Below are positions 52,547 to 61,803 of a DNA stretch of 64,000 bases, in pieces. Source of the DNA: Streptomyces decoyicus (GTDB lineage Bacteria; Actinomycetota; Actinomycetes; Streptomycetales; Streptomycetaceae); assembly GCF_019880305.1 (NCBI RefSeq), contig NZ_CP082301.1, forward strand, positions 5,022,001-5,086,000. The letters are read 5' to 3'. Numbering within the stretch: the first letter of the stretch is position 1; each line of letters opens with the position of its first letter. The notes under the pieces are model-generated. The model worked only from the letters and a program-made list of their open reading frames with translations, was not told the DNA's origin and did not search any database. Both the position numbers and the translations under genes were made by a program.

Positions 52547-53941
52547 ATGGCCGCCAGGCCACTCGTCGCACGGCAGCCCAATGAACGGCTCCAGGCGCTG
52601 ATCCAGGAAGCCGCCTGCTCCAACGCGGGGCTCGCCCGCCGCGTCAACATGTGCGGTGCGGAACACGGTCTCGACCTCCGCTACGACAAGACCTCGGTGG
52701 CCAGGTGGCTGCGCGGCCAGCAACCGCGCGGCCGCGCTCCGGCCGTCATCGCCGAGGCGCTGGGCCGCAAGCTGGGGCGCACGGTCACCATCGACGAGAT
52801 CGGGATGGCCGACGGCAAGAACCTCGCGTCCGGGGTGGGGCTCCAGTTCTCACCGACCGTCCTCGGGGCGATCGAGCAGGTCTGTGAGCTGTGGCGCAGC
52901 GATGTCGGGCGGCGCGACTTCCTCAGTGGTTCCACGGTCGCCGCCTCGGCGCTGGTCGAGCCCAGCCGCGACTGGCTGATCACCGGCGCGGACAGCCAGG
53001 TCGCGCGGAACGCCGGTGCCCGGGTCGGGATCTCGGACGTCGAGGCGGTACGCGCCATGACCACGGCGCTCAGCGAACTCGACCACCGCTTCGGCGCCGG
53101 GCATGTCAGGCCGGTCGTCGTGCACTACCTCAACAGCGTGGTGTCGGGCCTGCTGGCCGGTTCGTACCGCGAGTCCGTCGGACGGGAACTCTTCGCCGCC
53201 GTCGCGCGGTTGACGGAACTGGGCGGCTACATGGCCGTCGACACCGGTCAGCCCGGCCTCGCCCAGCGCTACTACATCCAGGCGCTGCGGCTGGCGCAGG
53301 CGGCCGGTGACCGCGGCTACGGCGGCTATGTCCTGGCCGCGAGCATGAGCCATCTGGCCGCCTCGCTCGGCAATCCCCGGGAGATCGCCCAACTCGCGCG
53401 CGCGGCCCAGGAAGGCGCCCGCGGCCATGTCACCCCGCGGGCGGAGGCGATGTTCTGCGCGGCGGAGGCGCGCGGACATGCCCTGATGGGCGACGGCCGG
53501 GCCTTCCAGGTCGTGGCCGGCCGGGCCGCCGCCGCGATGGAGCGCGCCGACGCTGCCGCCGACGCGGGCGACGACCCGGTCTGGATCGCCCACTTCGACC
53601 AGGCCTATCTGGCCGATGAACTCGCCCACTGCCACCGGGACCTGGGGCAGCCGGGGCCCGCCGGGCAGTGCGCGCAGGAGGCGCTGGACGGGCACCCGGA
53701 AGGCCGGGCGCGGCGGCGGGCCATCGGTCTGCTGCTGCTGGCCGGCGCCCAGGCGCAGCAGCGGGAGGTGGAGCAGGCCTGCCATACGGGCACCCAGGCG
53801 GTGCAGCTGCTGAGCGGGCTGCGTTCGGACCGCGGTGCGGAGTATCTGGAGGACTTCCAGCTGCGTTTGGAGCCCTTCAGGGACGAACCGGTGGTGCGGG
53901 AATTCAGCGCCCGGCTGGAGCTGCGGGCCACGGCGGCCTGA
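52547..53941 (+). CDS. TPR-type regulatory protein (NsdA-like)
   Basis: A 464-residue cytosolic protein. An N-terminal helix-turn-helix-like segment (LQALIQEAACSNAGLARRVN, YDKTSVARWLRGQQPRGRAP) is followed by mixed alpha sequence and TPR-like helices (QPGLAQRYYIQALRLAQAAG, CHRDLGQPGPAGQCAQEALD). It belongs to the group of Streptomyces regulators that includes NsdA (a repressor of differentiation and antibiotic production). I recall this relationship but did not search it, so no symbol is given. ATG at 52547 is followed by the conserved MAARPLVARQPNERLQALIQ start. It stands alone with its own upstream region. Confidence 0.8.
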   Translation: MAARPLVARQPNERLQALIQEAACSNAGLARRVNMCGAEHGLDLRYDKTSVARWLRGQQPRGRAPAVIAEALGRKLGRTVTIDEIGMADGKNLASGVGLQFSPTVLGAIEQVCELWRSDVGRRDFLSGSTVAASALVEPSRDWLITGADSQVARNAGARVGISDVEAVRAMTTALSELDHRFGAGHVRPVVVHYLNSVVSGLLAGSYRESVGRELFAAVARLTELGGYMAVDTGQPGLAQRYYIQALRLAQAAGDRGYGGYVLAASMSHLAASLGNPREIAQLARAAQEGARGHVTPRAEAMFCAAEARGHALMGDGRAFQVVAGRAAAAMERADAAADAGDDPVWIAHFDQAYLADELAHCHRDLGQPGPAGQCAQEALDGHPEGRARRRAIGLLLLAGAQAQQREVEQACHTGTQAVQLLSGLRSDRGAEYLEDFQLRLEPFRDEPVVREFSARLELRATAA

Positions 53942-54211
53942 ACAACGCCTCGACGGGCCTGCACCATGTCTGCGCCGCGCCTGGGACGGGGCGCCGACGG
54001 GGCGCCGGCGGGGCGGAGACGGCAAGGGGGCTGCTTTGTCATGCGGCGTCGGGTTTGTCGTACGGCGCCGGGCGGGCCGGCGGGCGGGCGCCCGCCCGCG
54101 GCGTTCCCGGGGCGGGCGGGGGTGGTGACCAGGCGACGTGGTCGAACGTTGCTGCGACCCGGTAGCGTGCAGCCGACGATTCCGTAGGTCTGCATGTTGG
54201 TAGGAGTCACG

Positions 54212-56131
54212 GTGACGCAGAGCGGACAGGGTCACGACCCGCAGAATTCTGCGGCCGGTCCCGCGCGAGAGGGCATTGTGCTGCCCGCCAACGGTGAGCC
54301 GTGGGTGCCCGACCAGCAGGCCGCACCGCCGGCCGGCCAGCCGTGGGGCCAGCCCTGGGGCCCGGACCGGCAGGCCGCCGCCCCGCAGCCGTACGGAGCG
54401 GCGCCCGCCCAGGGCCGGCCGTCCGCCCCGCAGCAGGGCTACGGCCAGGACCAGCAGCAGGCGTACGGCCAAGGCCCGCAGCAGGGCTACGGCGACCAGC
54501 AGCAGGCGTACGGCCAAGGCCCTCAGCAGGGTTACGTCCCGGCTCAGGCGCAGGCGCAGCACCCCCAGGCCCCCATGCCGCCGCAGCCGCAGGGCGGCCA
54601 GGGCTTCCCGGGGCCGCCCCAGGGGCCGCCGCCGGCACCGCCCCTGCCGCCCTCGATGCCGCAGCAGGCGCCCCAGCAGCCGGGCGGGCCGCTGCCCCCG
54701 GCCGACTCGGCCGCCGAGGCGACCGCGCTCATGCCGCACGGCGTACCGAACGGCGCCCGGCACGGCCAGGGTGCGCCCGGCGCACTGCCGCCCGAGGGCC
54801 AGTACGGCTCCGGCCAGCAGCCCCCGCAGCAGCCGTACGGCCAGCAGGCCCAGCAGCAGTACGGGCAGCAGCCCCAGAGCCCGTCCGGAGAGCTGGTGCG
54901 GGCGACCCCGCAGACCGGTGCGCCGCTGCCGCCCGCCGCGGGCGACGCGGAGGCCACCGCGCTCATTCCCCCCGTCGGTGCCCAGCCCGGCGGCCCCGGT
55001 GCCGCGCCGCTGCCGCCCGAGGCGTCCACACGCCCCGAGACGCGCGACGAATCCACCACGATGCTGCGCGCGATCAAGCCGAACGGGCAAAGGCCCCAGG
55101 GCCAGGGCCAGGGCCAGGGCCAGGGCCAGGGCCAGCCGATGCCGCAGTCGCAGCCGATGCCCGGCGCCCCGGGCGCGGGCGACGCCGAAGCCACCCAGCT
55201 CATCCCGCCGGTGGGCGCCGGTGCGCCGCCCCCGCCGCCCGGTGCGCCGTACGGCGTGCGCCCCGGTGCGCCCGGCGACCGTCCCACCCCCGCCGAGTTC
55301 GACGGCCTCTTCCGCGACGGTCCCGGCACGCCCGGACAGACCGGCGCCCCGGACTCCACCGCACAGCTGCCGCGCTTCGAGGACCCGGGCCGGCCCCCGT
55401 ACGGCCACCAGGGCCAGGGCGCCGGCCAGCAGTTCCCGCCCGGCGGCGGCTACGACCAGCAGGCCTCGTACGACGACGACGGTGGCGGGCGCCGCCGCCG
55501 GCTCGCCCCGATCGCGATCGTCGGCATCGTCATCGTGGCGCTCGCGGGGGCCGGTCTCGGCCTCGGCTGGGCGCTGAGCGGCGGGAGCGGCGAGGACACC
55601 GCCAAGAAGGAGGACTCCGGAGCCGGCACGACGAAGGCGGCCAAGGACCCGGAGAAGCCCAAGCCGTCCGCCGACCCGGCCGAGGCCCAGGCCAAGGGCC
55701 TGGAGGCGCTGCTGGGCGACAGCAACAACAGCCGTTCCTCGGTGATCGGCGCCGTCAACAGCATCAAGTCCTGTAGCAACCTCGGCGGCGCGGCCAAGGA
55801 CCTGCGGGCCGCGGCCGGCCAGCGCAACGACCTGGTGAAGCGGCTCCAGCAGCTGCCCGTCGACAAGATTCCGAACCATGACCGGCTGACCGCCGCGCTG
55901 ACCAAGGCCTGGCAGTCCTCGGCGGCCGCGGACAACCATTACGCGGCCTGGGCCGGCCAGGTCGGCAGCAAGAAGGGCTGCCACAAGGGCAAGGCCCGGC
56001 TGAGCAGGCAGACCGCCCAGGGCAACGCGGCCAGCGGCCAGGCCACCACGGCCAAGAAGCAGGCGGCACAGATCTGGAACCCTCTCGCCCAGAAGTACGG
56101 GCTGACGGAGCGCCGCCCCGAACAGCTCTGA
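54212..56131 (+). CDS. Pro/Gln-rich single-pass membrane protein with EATxLI repeats
   Basis: A 639-residue protein. Residues 1-430 are a cytosolic, disordered Gln/Pro/Gly/Ala-rich region with many YGQGPQQGYG-like units and four repeats of a short motif at about residues 166 (AEATALMPHG), 245 (AEATALIPPVG), 280 (DESTTMLRAIK) and 324 (AEATQLIPPVG). The transmembrane helix is at about 433-456 (APIAIVGIVIVALAGAGLGL). The outside domain (about 480-639) is helical, with two cysteines. Thr in EATxL motifs may be kinase sites, as inferred from similar Streptomyces proteins. GTG at 54212 has TAGGAG 5 bp upstream. Confidence 0.75.
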   Translation: MTQSGQGHDPQNSAAGPAREGIVLPANGEPWVPDQQAAPPAGQPWGQPWGPDRQAAAPQPYGAAPAQGRPSAPQQGYGQDQQQAYGQGPQQGYGDQQQAYGQGPQQGYVPAQAQAQHPQAPMPPQPQGGQGFPGPPQGPPPAPPLPPSMPQQAPQQPGGPLPPADSAAEATALMPHGVPNGARHGQGAPGALPPEGQYGSGQQPPQQPYGQQAQQQYGQQPQSPSGELVRATPQTGAPLPPAAGDAEATALIPPVGAQPGGPGAAPLPPEASTRPETRDESTTMLRAIKPNGQRPQGQGQGQGQGQGQPMPQSQPMPGAPGAGDAEATQLIPPVGAGAPPPPPGAPYGVRPGAPGDRPTPAEFDGLFRDGPGTPGQTGAPDSTAQLPRFEDPGRPPYGHQGQGAGQQFPPGGGYDQQASYDDDGGGRRRRLAPIAIVGIVIVALAGAGLGLGWALSGGSGEDTAKKEDSGAGTTKAAKDPEKPKPSADPAEAQAKGLEALLGDSNNSRSSVIGAVNSIKSCSNLGGAAKDLRAAAGQRNDLVKRLQQLPVDKIPNHDRLTAALTKAWQSSAAADNHYAAWAGQVGSKKGCHKGKARLSRQTAQGNAASGQATTAKKQAAQIWNPLAQKYGLTERRPEQL

Positions 56132-56149
56132 GCAACGGCCGGGGCGGGC

Positions 56150-56200
56150 GCCACCGGGCCGCCCGCCACCGGGCCGCGCCGCACGCCGCCACCGGGCCGC
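56150..56200 (+). repeat. Three copies of GCCACCGGGCCGC
   Basis: Copies at 56150-56162, 56165-56177 and 56188-56200, in the 92-bp gap between converging genes. They can pair weakly with flanking GC tracts and may help termination. Confidence 0.6.
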
Positions 56201-56223
56201 CCGGCCTCGCCCCGCCCTCCCGC

Positions 56224-57576
56224 TCAGCTGTCCGTGCGCCGCCGCTCCAGCGTCCTGGTGACGTTCACGAAGCCGTCCTTGGCGGCGGTCAACTCGCCGT
56301 CCCTGACGACCTGGTAGGTCACCATCCCGTTCACGATGCGCGGGAAGTCCTGGACGGCGAGCATGTCGTCGTCCCGCCAGCGCAGCTTCGGGGTCAGCCC
56401 GCCGGTGTCGATGGCGTGGTCACCGCGGTCCAGGGTCCTCTGGAGGGCGTGCGGGGTGACGTCCCCGACACCGGCGTCGTCGAGCTGGCCGATCAGGGAG
56501 CGCAGGACGGTATAGGCGATCCAGGTCGTCTGGACGCCCTGGTCGGCCGGGTCGATGCGGTTGTCGCCGAAGGCGAAGTCGTTGATGACCTTGCGCATCG
56601 GATCCCAGCGCGGATCATGGGCGACCGGGTACCAGCCGGTGATGTCCGCGTCCTCCAGCGGCCCGTACCTGCCGCCCGTACGGTTCAGCAGCGACTGGCC
56701 GACGCTGCCCAGGACGGAGGCCACCTGCACCTTGGGGCTGTCCTCCTGGAGCCGCCGGAACGAGTCGAAGAACGCGTCCGTGTGGTCGCCGAGCGAGGCG
56801 GTCACACAGGAGCCGGGCGCCTTTCCGCCGGCCGCCGCCGTGCCGTAGACGACCGGGTCGGCGCCCACACCGTCCAGCGCGTGGTTCACCTCGGACGCGT
56901 AGTCGGTGCCGTCCTCCGGAGCCTTGATGTCCTTGGCCGGGTGCCGATGGCCGCTCTCCAGACCGGAGTTGAGCAGGGACGGCATCTGGTCGCCCTGGAT
57001 GGTGTCCGGCCGGACCAGCGCGACGCGCTTGCAGTCGCGCGCCAGCTGGCGGCCGTTGCCGGCCAGCAGGGAGGCCTGACCGCCGTTGACGGGGTAGGAC
57101 AGCGGGCTCTCGAACTCCTCGTCCGAGGCGCCGTAGCCGCCGATGAAGGGGATGCCCTTGACCTCCAGCGGCGACATGAACGAGCGGCCGAACTGGCTGT
57201 ACGAGCCGACGACGGCGACCGCGCCCTCGTCCACCGCGCGCTGGGCGCAGTGCGCCGCGGTCACCGAGTCGTTGTGCTCGTTGCAGGTCAGCACCTTCAG
57301 ATGGTGGCCCCGGACGCCGCCCCGGGAGTTGACCCAGCGGGCGTAGGCCTGTGCCATGGCCGGCATTCCCGGCATATTGGTCGCTTTGGTGTCTTCGGGG
57401 GCCCAGGTCATCACCGTGATCGGTGCCTTGTCCCCGGAATCCTCCGAGGCTCCGGCGAGGGAGCCGCAGCCCGAGAGCAGAGACGCGATGGCCGCCGTGC
57501 ACACCACCGCCGAAGCGGTCGCGACCGCGGGAGCGGAGGAGAAGGGGCGGGGGAGGGAACGTCGCCGTCCGGTCAT
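56224..57576 (-). CDS. Substrate-binding lipoprotein (branched-chain amino-acid type)
   Basis: A 450-residue periplasmic-binding-protein-like lipoprotein. A signal peptide ends in the lipobox LSGC (residues 34-37, lipidation at Cys37). The mature protein has the two-lobe Peripl_BP_6 pattern (APITVMTWAPEDTKATNMPG, DEGAVAVVGSYSQFGRSFMS, ALVRPDTIQGDQMPSLLNSG). Members bind amino acids, amides or other small ligands outside the membrane. No ABC permease or ATPase gene is next to it, so it may be a sensor component or serve a distant transporter. ATG at 57576 (MTGRRRSLPRP) was chosen over 57627. Confidence 0.85.
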   Translation of the reverse strand: MTGRRRSLPRPFSSAPAVATASAVVCTAAIASLLSGCGSLAGASEDSGDKAPITVMTWAPEDTKATNMPGMPAMAQAYARWVNSRGGVRGHHLKVLTCNEHNDSVTAAHCAQRAVDEGAVAVVGSYSQFGRSFMSPLEVKGIPFIGGYGASDEEFESPLSYPVNGGQASLLAGNGRQLARDCKRVALVRPDTIQGDQMPSLLNSGLESGHRHPAKDIKAPEDGTDYASEVNHALDGVGADPVVYGTAAAGGKAPGSCVTASLGDHTDAFFDSFRRLQEDSPKVQVASVLGSVGQSLLNRTGGRYGPLEDADITGWYPVAHDPRWDPMRKVINDFAFGDNRIDPADQGVQTTWIAYTVLRSLIGQLDDAGVGDVTPHALQRTLDRGDHAIDTGGLTPKLRWRDDDMLAVQDFPRIVNGMVTYQVVRDGELTAAKDGFVNVTRTLERRRTDS

Positions 57577-57747
57577 GTCACAGCACCCTGCCGTCCTGCC
57601 CGGAACGCGTTGGTGACGACGAGGCAATGGATGGTGACGCAGAGGTGAACTCCAGGGGGCCGCTTGAGATCATCCGTGAAGAACGTACGATCGATTGCTG
57701 TGCAAGGTTCGGAGAAGTCTTCCCGTCGCGGCCGCCGCTCGACCACC

Positions 57748-58206
57748 ATGGGCGGTATGCCACTCAACGACATGCCGTGGTGGCGCTGGCGCAGCAATGT
57801 GCGCTCCGCGCTGCACATGCTCTCCGACCCCGCCTTCCAGCAGGAGGCCTGGCTGGCCGGCCTGCCCGGGTACGGAGATGTCACCGACGCCGTCTACCGG
57901 CTCGTCGAGGACACCTGGCTCGACAACTGGTCCGCGGAGAAATACGTCGGCACGATCTTCCGGGACTCCCAGGAGGCCCAGCTCGTCGATGCCGCCGTAC
58001 TCCGCGTGCTGCGGATCATGCACCAGGTCGGCGCGGACGCCCCGGTGACCGCGTACATGGAGCACCAGGGCTGGCCGGAGGCCGTGCGCGCGGCCCGTGA
58101 GGCCCATGTGCAGCTGGCGGCCGCGGACGGCGAGGACCCCGATGCCGCGCCGCGCTCGCTGGAGGTGCTGGCCATCATGACCGGTCAGGCGGATGCCCCG
58201 GCCTGA
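57748..58206 (+). CDS. SCO4402-family protein
   Basis: A 152-residue soluble protein, all-helical by appearance (PWWRWRSNVRSALHMLSDPA, WLAGLPGYGDVTDAVYRLVE, NWSAEKYVGTIFRDSQEAQL). From memory NCBI names such proteins after SCO4402; their function is unknown. It lies directly upstream of purU, as in S. coelicolor. It has no metal or catalytic motif. ATG at 57748 (MGGMPLNDMPWW) or 57757 (MPLNDMPWW) are the likely starts. The frame is open further upstream, but that part is Arg-rich and unlike the family. Its gene is divergent from the lipoprotein gene. Confidence 0.78.
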   Translation: MGGMPLNDMPWWRWRSNVRSALHMLSDPAFQQEAWLAGLPGYGDVTDAVYRLVEDTWLDNWSAEKYVGTIFRDSQEAQLVDAAVLRVLRIMHQVGADAPVTAYMEHQGWPEAVRAAREAHVQLAAADGEDPDAAPRSLEVLAIMTGQADAPA

Positions 58207-58238
58207 CCTGCTCGGCAGGTGTGCGACCCTATGAGGTC

Positions 58239-59129
58239 ATGAGCGAGTCGCAGCCCACCCAGCCCGGTCAGCACGATCGGAACGATCAGTACGTCCTCAC
58301 CCTGTCCTGCCCGGACAAGCAGGGGATCGTGCACGCCGTGTCCAGCTACCTCTTCATCACCGGCTGCAACATCGAGGACAGTCAGCAGTTCGGCGACCAC
58401 GACACCGGGCTGTTCTTCATGCGGGTCCACTTCAGCGCGGACACCTCGGTGAGCGTCGACAAGCTGCGGGCCAGCTTCGCGGCGGTGGGCGACTCGTTCG
58501 GCATGGACTGGCAGATCCACCGGGCCGACGAGAAGATGCGGATCATCCTGATGGTGTCCAAGTTCGGGCACTGCCTCAACGACCTGCTCTTCCGCTCCCG
58601 GATCGGCGCGCTGCCGGTCGAGATCGCAGCCGTGGTCTCCAACCACACGGACTTCGCCGAGCTGGTCGGCTCGTACGACATCCCCTTCCGCCACATTCCG
58701 GTCACCCGCGACACCAAGGCCCAGGCCGAGGCGCAGCTGCTGGAGCTGGTGGAGGCGGAGAACGTCGAGCTGGTGGTGCTCGCCCGCTATATGCAGGTGC
58801 TCTCCGACGATCTGTGCAAGGCGCTGTCCGGCCGGATCATCAACATCCACCACTCCTTCCTCCCGAGCTTCAAGGGCGCCAAGCCGTACCACCAGGCGCA
58901 CGCCCGCGGTGTGAAGCTCATCGGTGCCACCGCGCACTATGTGACCGCCGACCTCGACGAGGGCCCGATCATCGAGCAGGAGGTCGAGCGCGTCGGCCAT
59001 GAGGTCACGCCCGACCAGCTCGTGGCGATCGGCCGGGACGTCGAGTGCCAGGCGCTGGCACGGGCGGTCAAGTGGCACAGCGAGCGCCGGGTGCTGCTCA
59101 ACGGCAGCCGGACGGTCGTCTTCGCCTGA
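58239..59129 (+). CDS. purU: Formyltetrahydrofolate deformylase
   Basis: A 296-residue enzyme (EC 3.5.1.10) hydrolysing 10-formyl-THF to THF and formate, balancing one-carbon units. An N-terminal ACT domain (YVLTLSCPDKQGIVHAVSSY, 20-95) is followed by the formyl-transferase-fold domain with INIHHSFLPSFKGAKPYHQA, where Asn/His are catalytic, and GATAHYVTADLDEGPIIEQE with the catalytic Asp. ATG at 58239 was chosen. A run of 17-18 bp repeats begins right at its stop codon. Confidence 0.94.
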   Translation: MSESQPTQPGQHDRNDQYVLTLSCPDKQGIVHAVSSYLFITGCNIEDSQQFGDHDTGLFFMRVHFSADTSVSVDKLRASFAAVGDSFGMDWQIHRADEKMRIILMVSKFGHCLNDLLFRSRIGALPVEIAAVVSNHTDFAELVGSYDIPFRHIPVTRDTKAQAEAQLLELVEAENVELVVLARYMQVLSDDLCKALSGRIINIHHSFLPSFKGAKPYHQAHARGVKLIGATAHYVTADLDEGPIIEQEVERVGHEVTPDQLVAIGRDVECQALARAVKWHSERRVLLNGSRTVVFA

Positions 59130-59245
59130 GCGCGAGCGCGCCTTTGCCCGTGAGCGCGCCTTCCGCCGGAGCGCGCCTTCCGCCGGAGCGCGCTTTCCGC
59201 TTGAGCGCGCCTTTCCGCCGGGGCGCGCCTTTCCGCCACCGCGGA
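59128..59245 (+). repeat. 17-18 bp tandem repeats (GAGCGCGCCTTTCCGCCG) after purU
   Basis: About six imperfect units from the purU stop codon to about 59245. GAGCGCGCC is shared and CTTTCCGCC is partly varied. The array fills the intergenic space towards the anti-sigma gene. It may form GC-rich hairpins and act in termination. Confidence 0.75.
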
Positions 59246-59333
59246 ATACCCTCCCCATCCAGCACGTTGTGGCCCCGAGGGGGCGCTCGGACCCCCTACG
59301 GGGTGTGTTCGACCGCCCCTTAGTGGCGAGCGG

Positions 59334-60671
59334 CTAGAGGCGGGACAGCGACGCGGTCGCGAAGAGGACGTCGCGGATCGCGTCGCGTTCGCCGTGCTGG
59401 CCCGCGGCGGCCTCCTCGGGGGAGATATGGCCGGCGGCCAGCTGGCAGAACTCGGCGCTGTCCAGGGCGATATGTGCGACCGTGCGGTCTGGGGTGCCGA
59501 GGGCGGCCGGTGAATCCAGCGCTATGTACCAGTGGCCGCCGCCGTTGCCCTCGACCTCCAGATGGAGCGTACGGCCCGGGGCTCCCGCCTCGACCAGCCG
59601 CTGCGGCGGCGCGGCGAGCCCGGCTCGTCGGCGGTCGGCCAACGCGCTGGGCAGCAGCCGGGCGGCGAGGTCGACCATCCGGTGGAGATGTCCGGCGGCC
59701 GGGGGCTGGTACGGATAGTCCACGGCTTCCGCGATATCGCCGGCATGCACCCAGCACTCGAAGGCGCGGTCCAGGAACGAGTCGCGCAGCGTGAGCTGGA
59801 AGTCCCCGTAGGGCACGGCGAGTTCGGCGACCTTGTCACCGGCGAACGACACCTGCCGTATCAGCGCATGGCTCTGGTCGCGCCATGGTGCGTGGAGGGC
59901 CAGCGGGCTGTGCTCCTCGTCCGGCGTCCGCCAGAACGTTTCCGTACGGATGAGGGGGTCCGGTGTGCCCGGCGGGGCGGCCGTCCCCAGCGGGTCGGGC
60001 AGCCCGAGCGCCGTCGCCACCAGGCCGTCCACCGCCATCAGATGCCCCATGACACCGCCGACGGTGGTCTCCCGCTCGACCGGCCGCTCACCCTCGAACC
60101 AGCGCAGCCGCACCGGAGCACGCCACTCCGCCTCGCCCATGTCCCGCAGCAGGGCGTCCAGTTTGGCGGTCTCCGCGTCGTACGGCGTTGCCCACTCGGG
60201 CACCGGGATACGGGCCGGCCGGCGGCCCAGACAGCCCTCCAGCACGCGGGAGCGCAGCAGCGGATCGAGGTCGAGGCTGTCGGCGGGGTGCAGCAGTCCG
60301 ACGGCGTCGCGCAGCCGGAGCGCTTCGTCCGCGCAGGAGGCGCAGTCGGTCAGATGCGCCTCGACGGCGGTCGTCTCCTCGGCGGAGCAGGCCGACAGCG
60401 CCCAGGCGCCGAGGAGCGACTTGAGGACGCGGTGCGGCGGGGCGGGCGCCGGCAGGGGGAGCGGCAAGGGGGCGGGCGGCTCGGTCACGTGCTCGGCTTC
60501 CGGTGCGCGGGGGCCGCCGGCGGTGTCGTCCACCGTTTCGCGGACGGGGGCCGGCGGGGCGTCGGGGAGCGGGCCTTGGTCCTCGGCCGCGGTGCGCGGT
60601 GAGGGTATCCGCGGCCGTTCACCGGGGCTGCCCGGCAGCTCGCGGCCGTCCCACTCGTCCGGGCCGTTCAC
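59334..60671 (-). CDS. Anti-sigma factor: zinc finger (ZAS) + MDMPI-like domain
   Basis: A 445-residue protein. A Pro-rich N-terminus is followed by an anti-sigma zinc finger (H-x3-C-x2-C: AHLTDCASCADEALRLRD), the hallmark of ZAS anti-sigma factors. The C-terminal two-thirds match a mycothiol-dependent maleylpyruvate-isomerase-like fold (AKLDALLRDMGEAEWRAPVR, GGVMGHLMAVDGLVATALG, CWVHAGDIAEAVDYPYQ), with histidines that may bind metal. GTG at 60671 overlaps the sigma-factor stop (GTGA), so it is translationally coupled to it. It probably sequesters the sigma factor and releases it on a redox or thiol signal. Confidence 0.83.
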   Translation of the reverse strand: MNGPDEWDGRELPGSPGERPRIPSPRTAAEDQGPLPDAPPAPVRETVDDTAGGPRAPEAEHVTEPPAPLPLPLPAPAPPHRVLKSLLGAWALSACSAEETTAVEAHLTDCASCADEALRLRDAVGLLHPADSLDLDPLLRSRVLEGCLGRRPARIPVPEWATPYDAETAKLDALLRDMGEAEWRAPVRLRWFEGERPVERETTVGGVMGHLMAVDGLVATALGLPDPLGTAAPPGTPDPLIRTETFWRTPDEEHSPLALHAPWRDQSHALIRQVSFAGDKVAELAVPYGDFQLTLRDSFLDRAFECWVHAGDIAEAVDYPYQPPAAGHLHRMVDLAARLLPSALADRRRAGLAAPPQRLVEAGAPGRTLHLEVEGNGGGHWYIALDSPAALGTPDRTVAHIALDSAEFCQLAAGHISPEEAAAGQHGERDAIRDVLFATASLSRL

Positions 60672-61399
60672 AGGGACCGTCCGCGGCCGGGGCCGGGTGG
60701 CGCGGAGTTCCCCGGGCCGGTGTGCTGGGTGTGCGGCGGGCGCGGTCCGCGGGGGCTGTGGGGTGCCTGCGATGCATGCGGGGAATGGGGCGCATGAGGC
60801 GACGCAGGGGCGGAGCGCGGTGTGGGTGCGGTGCGATGGGCGGGCGGCAGGGCCTGGTGGTTGTGGGCGGTGGACAGCAGCTGGAGGCCCAGGCGGAGCC
60901 TGCGTCGGGCCTCGTCCTCCGTGACGCCGAGGTCGGCGGCGGTCTGGCGGTAGTCGCGGCGCTGGAAGTACGCCAGCTCCAGGGCTGCCCGCAGGGGTGC
61001 GGGCATGGACGTGACGATGAAGTCGGCGCGGGCGGCGGTGGAGGCCTCGCGGATCTTCTGCTCTATTTCGGCGGGCGCTGGGGCGTCGTCCCCGCAGTCG
61101 CGCGCCGAGGCCGCCTCGGTCTGCCGCAGCCGCTGGACGGCCTGATGGCGGGTGACGCCGGCGACCCAGGAGCGCAGCGGGCCCTGCTTGGGGTCGTAGG
61201 AATCCGGGTGCTCCCAGACGTAGGCGAACACTTCGCGGGTGACGCGGTCGGCGGCGTCCTCGTCGTCCAGGACGCGGTAGGCGAGGCTGTGCACCAGAGA
61301 GGCGAAGCGGTCGTAGAGCTCGCCCAGCGCTGCCGCCTCGCCGTGGGCGAGGCGCTGCTGCATCCGCCTGTCCCACCGTGGTGGGGCGTCGTGTCCCAT
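60668..61399 (-). CDS. ECF-type RNA polymerase sigma factor
   Basis: A 243-residue group-4 sigma factor. Region 2 (AALGELYDRFASLVHSLAYR, RVLDDEDAADRVTREVFAYV) and region 4 (PLRAALELAYFQRRDYRQTA, DLGVTEDEARRRLRLGLQLL) are clear. The C-terminal tail of about 60 residues is Pro/His/Ser-rich low-complexity sequence, longer than usual for the family. ATG at 61399 was chosen (MGHDAPPRWD), with GTG at 61435 as alternative. The anti-sigma gene follows with a GTGA overlap. Confidence 0.9.
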   Translation of the reverse strand: MGHDAPPRWDRRMQQRLAHGEAAALGELYDRFASLVHSLAYRVLDDEDAADRVTREVFAYVWEHPDSYDPKQGPLRSWVAGVTRHQAVQRLRQTEAASARDCGDDAPAPAEIEQKIREASTAARADFIVTSMPAPLRAALELAYFQRRDYRQTAADLGVTEDEARRRLRLGLQLLSTAHNHQALPPAHRTAPTPRSAPASPHAPHSPHASQAPHSPRGPRPPHTQHTGPGNSAPPGPGRGRSL

Positions 61400-61803
61400 C
61401 GGATCCCCATCCCTGCCCGTCACCTCCGGGCTCACACCTCAGCCGTCACTCCTGCACCCGCACCTGCCCGGATCTGTGGGTGCCGTCACAGAATCCGCCG
61501 TGTCAACGAATGTAATGCGCGGGTCCGACAACGCACGCTCCTTTGCGGCAAACCGAACCCTGAGAGGTACGGGGATGGTAAAGCCCTGACGGTTTGGTGC
61601 CCTCGCTTTGTGGCGATAATGCCCGATCGCAGCGGATCGATGCTGATCGTTCGTGTCCGTATAGGGCGATGTGTTATCCGTGTGTGACCGGATGTCGGCG
61701 AAAAGCTGAGGGTGTCGGGGCATAGCCTTAGGCGGACGGCCTGTTGCGCCAAGGATTCGGAAGAGTTTCAGGGGAGAGGGGCCGGGCAGTCGAGCGGGGA
61801 AGG
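61400..61803. other. Divergent promoter region sigma factor / STAS gene
   Basis: About 400 bp. It is AT-richer than its surroundings from 61495 to 61700 and holds the promoters of both genes. No protein gene is supported. No exact inverted repeat of more than 8 bp was noticed. Confidence 0.4.

Noticed and set aside
59334..61376. Single 680-residue protein joining sigma and anti-sigma region
   Set aside because: The frame is open through the sigma-factor gene by chance. The true anti-sigma start is the GTG at 60671 that overlaps the sigma stop.
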